From: Paramecium sonneborni
Lineage: Eukaryota; Ciliophora; Oligohymenophorea; Peniculida; Parameciidae
Direction: 5' to 3'
DNA: 64,000 nt
Assembly (NCBI GenBank): GCA_905182985.1
Contig: CAJJDN010000115.1
Coordinates: 196,916 to 260,915 of the forward strand
Shown: positions 62,901 through 64,000 of the stretch, one piece after another
Numbering within the stretch: the stretch's first letter is position 1
Layout: each line of letters begins with the position of its first letter
The notes under the pieces: generated by a model
The model's input: the letters and a program-made list of their open reading frames with translations, nothing else
Databases searched by the model: none
What the model was told of the DNA's origin: nothing
Program-made: the position numbers and the translations under genes

Positions 62901-64000
62901 AGGTCTTAAGAATAATCACAAGGATGACATGATAAATCTTTCTCATCTTTTAATTCTCCTATTTAACAAGGCAATGTTTTAATATTTAGTCTTAAATAAA
63001 ATTCTTCTGATTTATCAATTATTGTATCTTAAGATAAATTATCATTAATTATAGGTATTCTAATAGAATCACATTTAAATTCAAATTATAATACTATGTT
63101 ATCAGGCAAATCAGGATCAAAATATATAATAAGATCATCAAAATTGTATTGTTCAATTTAATTATCATAAAGAACTTCATTTTTATTTGTAAAATTATTT
63201 CGGAATTCTTTCAACTCACTTTATTCTAATTTATTAAAATCAAATAATCTGCCTTTAATAAAACATTTACTATTTGTTAAATTTTTTATTCTATCATTTC
63301 TTTAATCATAAGGAATTAATCTTAAAGTATAATTCATCATTATATAATTATTATTCTTCCAATCAAATTATTCATATAAATTAAGATGTTGTGCACTAGG
63401 TAACATAATTGAGTTCAATTCTTATTAATTTTATGTAGCGGTAATGATTTAAATTGTATTTTCTTTTGTTTTTACTGATTTTTATTTATAATTAAATTGG
63501 TTATAATTATTTATCTAAATTACAATATGGGTTGGATACTCTGCATAATCATTTCCATAATACATAGCTTTGTTTTCAAAAGATAGAGTTTCATAAGATA
63601 ATAAATTTGGAAAAAAGTGATTTTAAATTGATAAACCACCTCCATAAGAAGCAACATTTTCAATCACTTAAGTTCTCATTAAAATAAGATTTGATTTATT
63701 TCCAAAAGAATAAATTGCCCCTCCTGAAATTTCCGCATTGTTTTAGGCAAATATAGCTTCATTAATCTATCCAGCTAAATTTTAAACAAATAAACAAACT
63801 CCATAAGTTCCTTAATTATTATAGCAATAATAATTTTAAATGTTAAAAACAAAGCTCAAATTATTATTTGAATTTATACTTTCTAACAACCTTTAATTAT
63901 CTAAATCATTTGTGGAAGAGGAATCAATTTTATCTTTAATAATGTTTAAGCATCCTCTTTTTCCACACTTATTTTACCAAAAAATTAAATCATAAATGTT
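59966..64000 (-). CDS. Large surface/membrane protein with parallel-beta repeats (partial, artefactually duplicated)
   Basis: The 5' end lies beyond 64000. Reading on the minus strand: an extracellular part with beta-helix-like repeats (AEISGGAIYSFGNKSNLIL, ASYGGGLSIQNH); a Cys-rich module (CSQGHIGALCEQCDIYNTRG and FKCGSCEDTNAN) like those before the membrane domain in ciliate surface proteins; then many hydrophobic helices (LIMPIIYILLFFQLYGVGVL, ICGFSIVLAIGIYGSL) and a polar cytoplasmic tail. Introns at 61338-61366 and 61615-61637, repeated at 62510-62538 and 62787-62809. The coding order is interrupted by the N at 61985: 60814-61984 duplicates 61986-63156, so the true gene has only one copy of this part. 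Family function is unknown; adhesion or sensing is likely. Confidence 0.7.
60814..61984. repeat. Exact direct repeat B, copy 1 (1171 bp)
   Basis: Identical, as far as read, to 61986-63156 (offset 1172) and adjoining a single N at 61985. It is inside the surface-protein gene. Best explained as an unmerged overlap between contigs. Confidence 0.9.
61986..63156. repeat. Exact direct repeat B, copy 2 (1171 bp)
   Basis: Second copy of 60814-61984. Unique sequence lies on the outer sides of both copies, which fits two overlapping contigs joined by a gap base. Confidence 0.9.

Overview
This window reads as ciliate macronuclear DNA, most likely Paramecium. TAA and TAG fall inside every recognisable coding frame at positions where glutamine fits, and only TGA ends genes. 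Introns are 19-33 nt, begin GTA/GTT/GTG and end AG. The DNA is very AT-rich, genes are tightly packed on both strands, and intergenic gaps are often under 200 bp. Gene models below were built by hand by reading six frames with TGA as the only stop and splicing micro-introns wherever the frame changed. Intron coordinates are given in the gene entries.

Layout. 0.35-6.4 kb: a myristoylation-motif VWA protein, a small basic protein, a degenerate membrane histidine-kinase-like protein, and a coiled-coil protein on the minus strand. 6.7-16.3 kb: an otubain-type deubiquitinase, a chorein/VPS13-like bridge lipid-transfer protein of about 2170 aa, and a coiled-coil protein. 16.4-23.1 kb: a divergent tubulin, an EF-hand protein, V-ATPase subunit E and a CFAP57-like coiled-coil protein. 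23.3-26.7 kb (minus): a PP2C phosphatase and a formin. 27.2-31.1 kb: a cyclic-nucleotide-binding protein, a Tctex1 dynein light chain and a GRASP Golgi protein. 32-38.4 kb: a hypothetical protein, a PX-domain protein, a Ser/Thr kinase and a helical protein of unknown role. 38.4-45 kb: glycine cleavage H protein (minus) and a giant multi-pass membrane protein with a PAS-like segment. 45.5-52.7 kb: a Ubl-Ubl-VWA-E2 fusion protein and, tail to tail with it, a DUSP-MYND-USP deubiquitinase. 53.5-64 kb: small candidate secreted proteins, a coiled-coil protein (minus), a TALE homeodomain protein, a protein with NPQ repeats, and a partial surface/membrane protein (minus) that runs off the window end.

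Two single N bases (19076 and 61985) are each flanked by exact direct repeats, of 1130 and 1171 bp. These look like unmerged contig overlaps, not biology. They duplicate the EF-hand gene and the neighbouring small ORF in one place, and part of the surface-protein gene in the other.

Functionally the window is a mix of unlinked housekeeping, trafficking (GRASP, PX, VPS13-like, V-ATPase), cytoskeletal/ciliary (tubulin, Tctex1, formin, coiled-coil proteins) and signalling genes. The most unusual items are the Ubl-VWA-E2 fusion next to a deubiquitinase, and a TALE homeodomain whose recognition helix is interrupted by a stop-free 21-nt intron. No tRNA, rRNA, CRISPR array or transposon was recognised.
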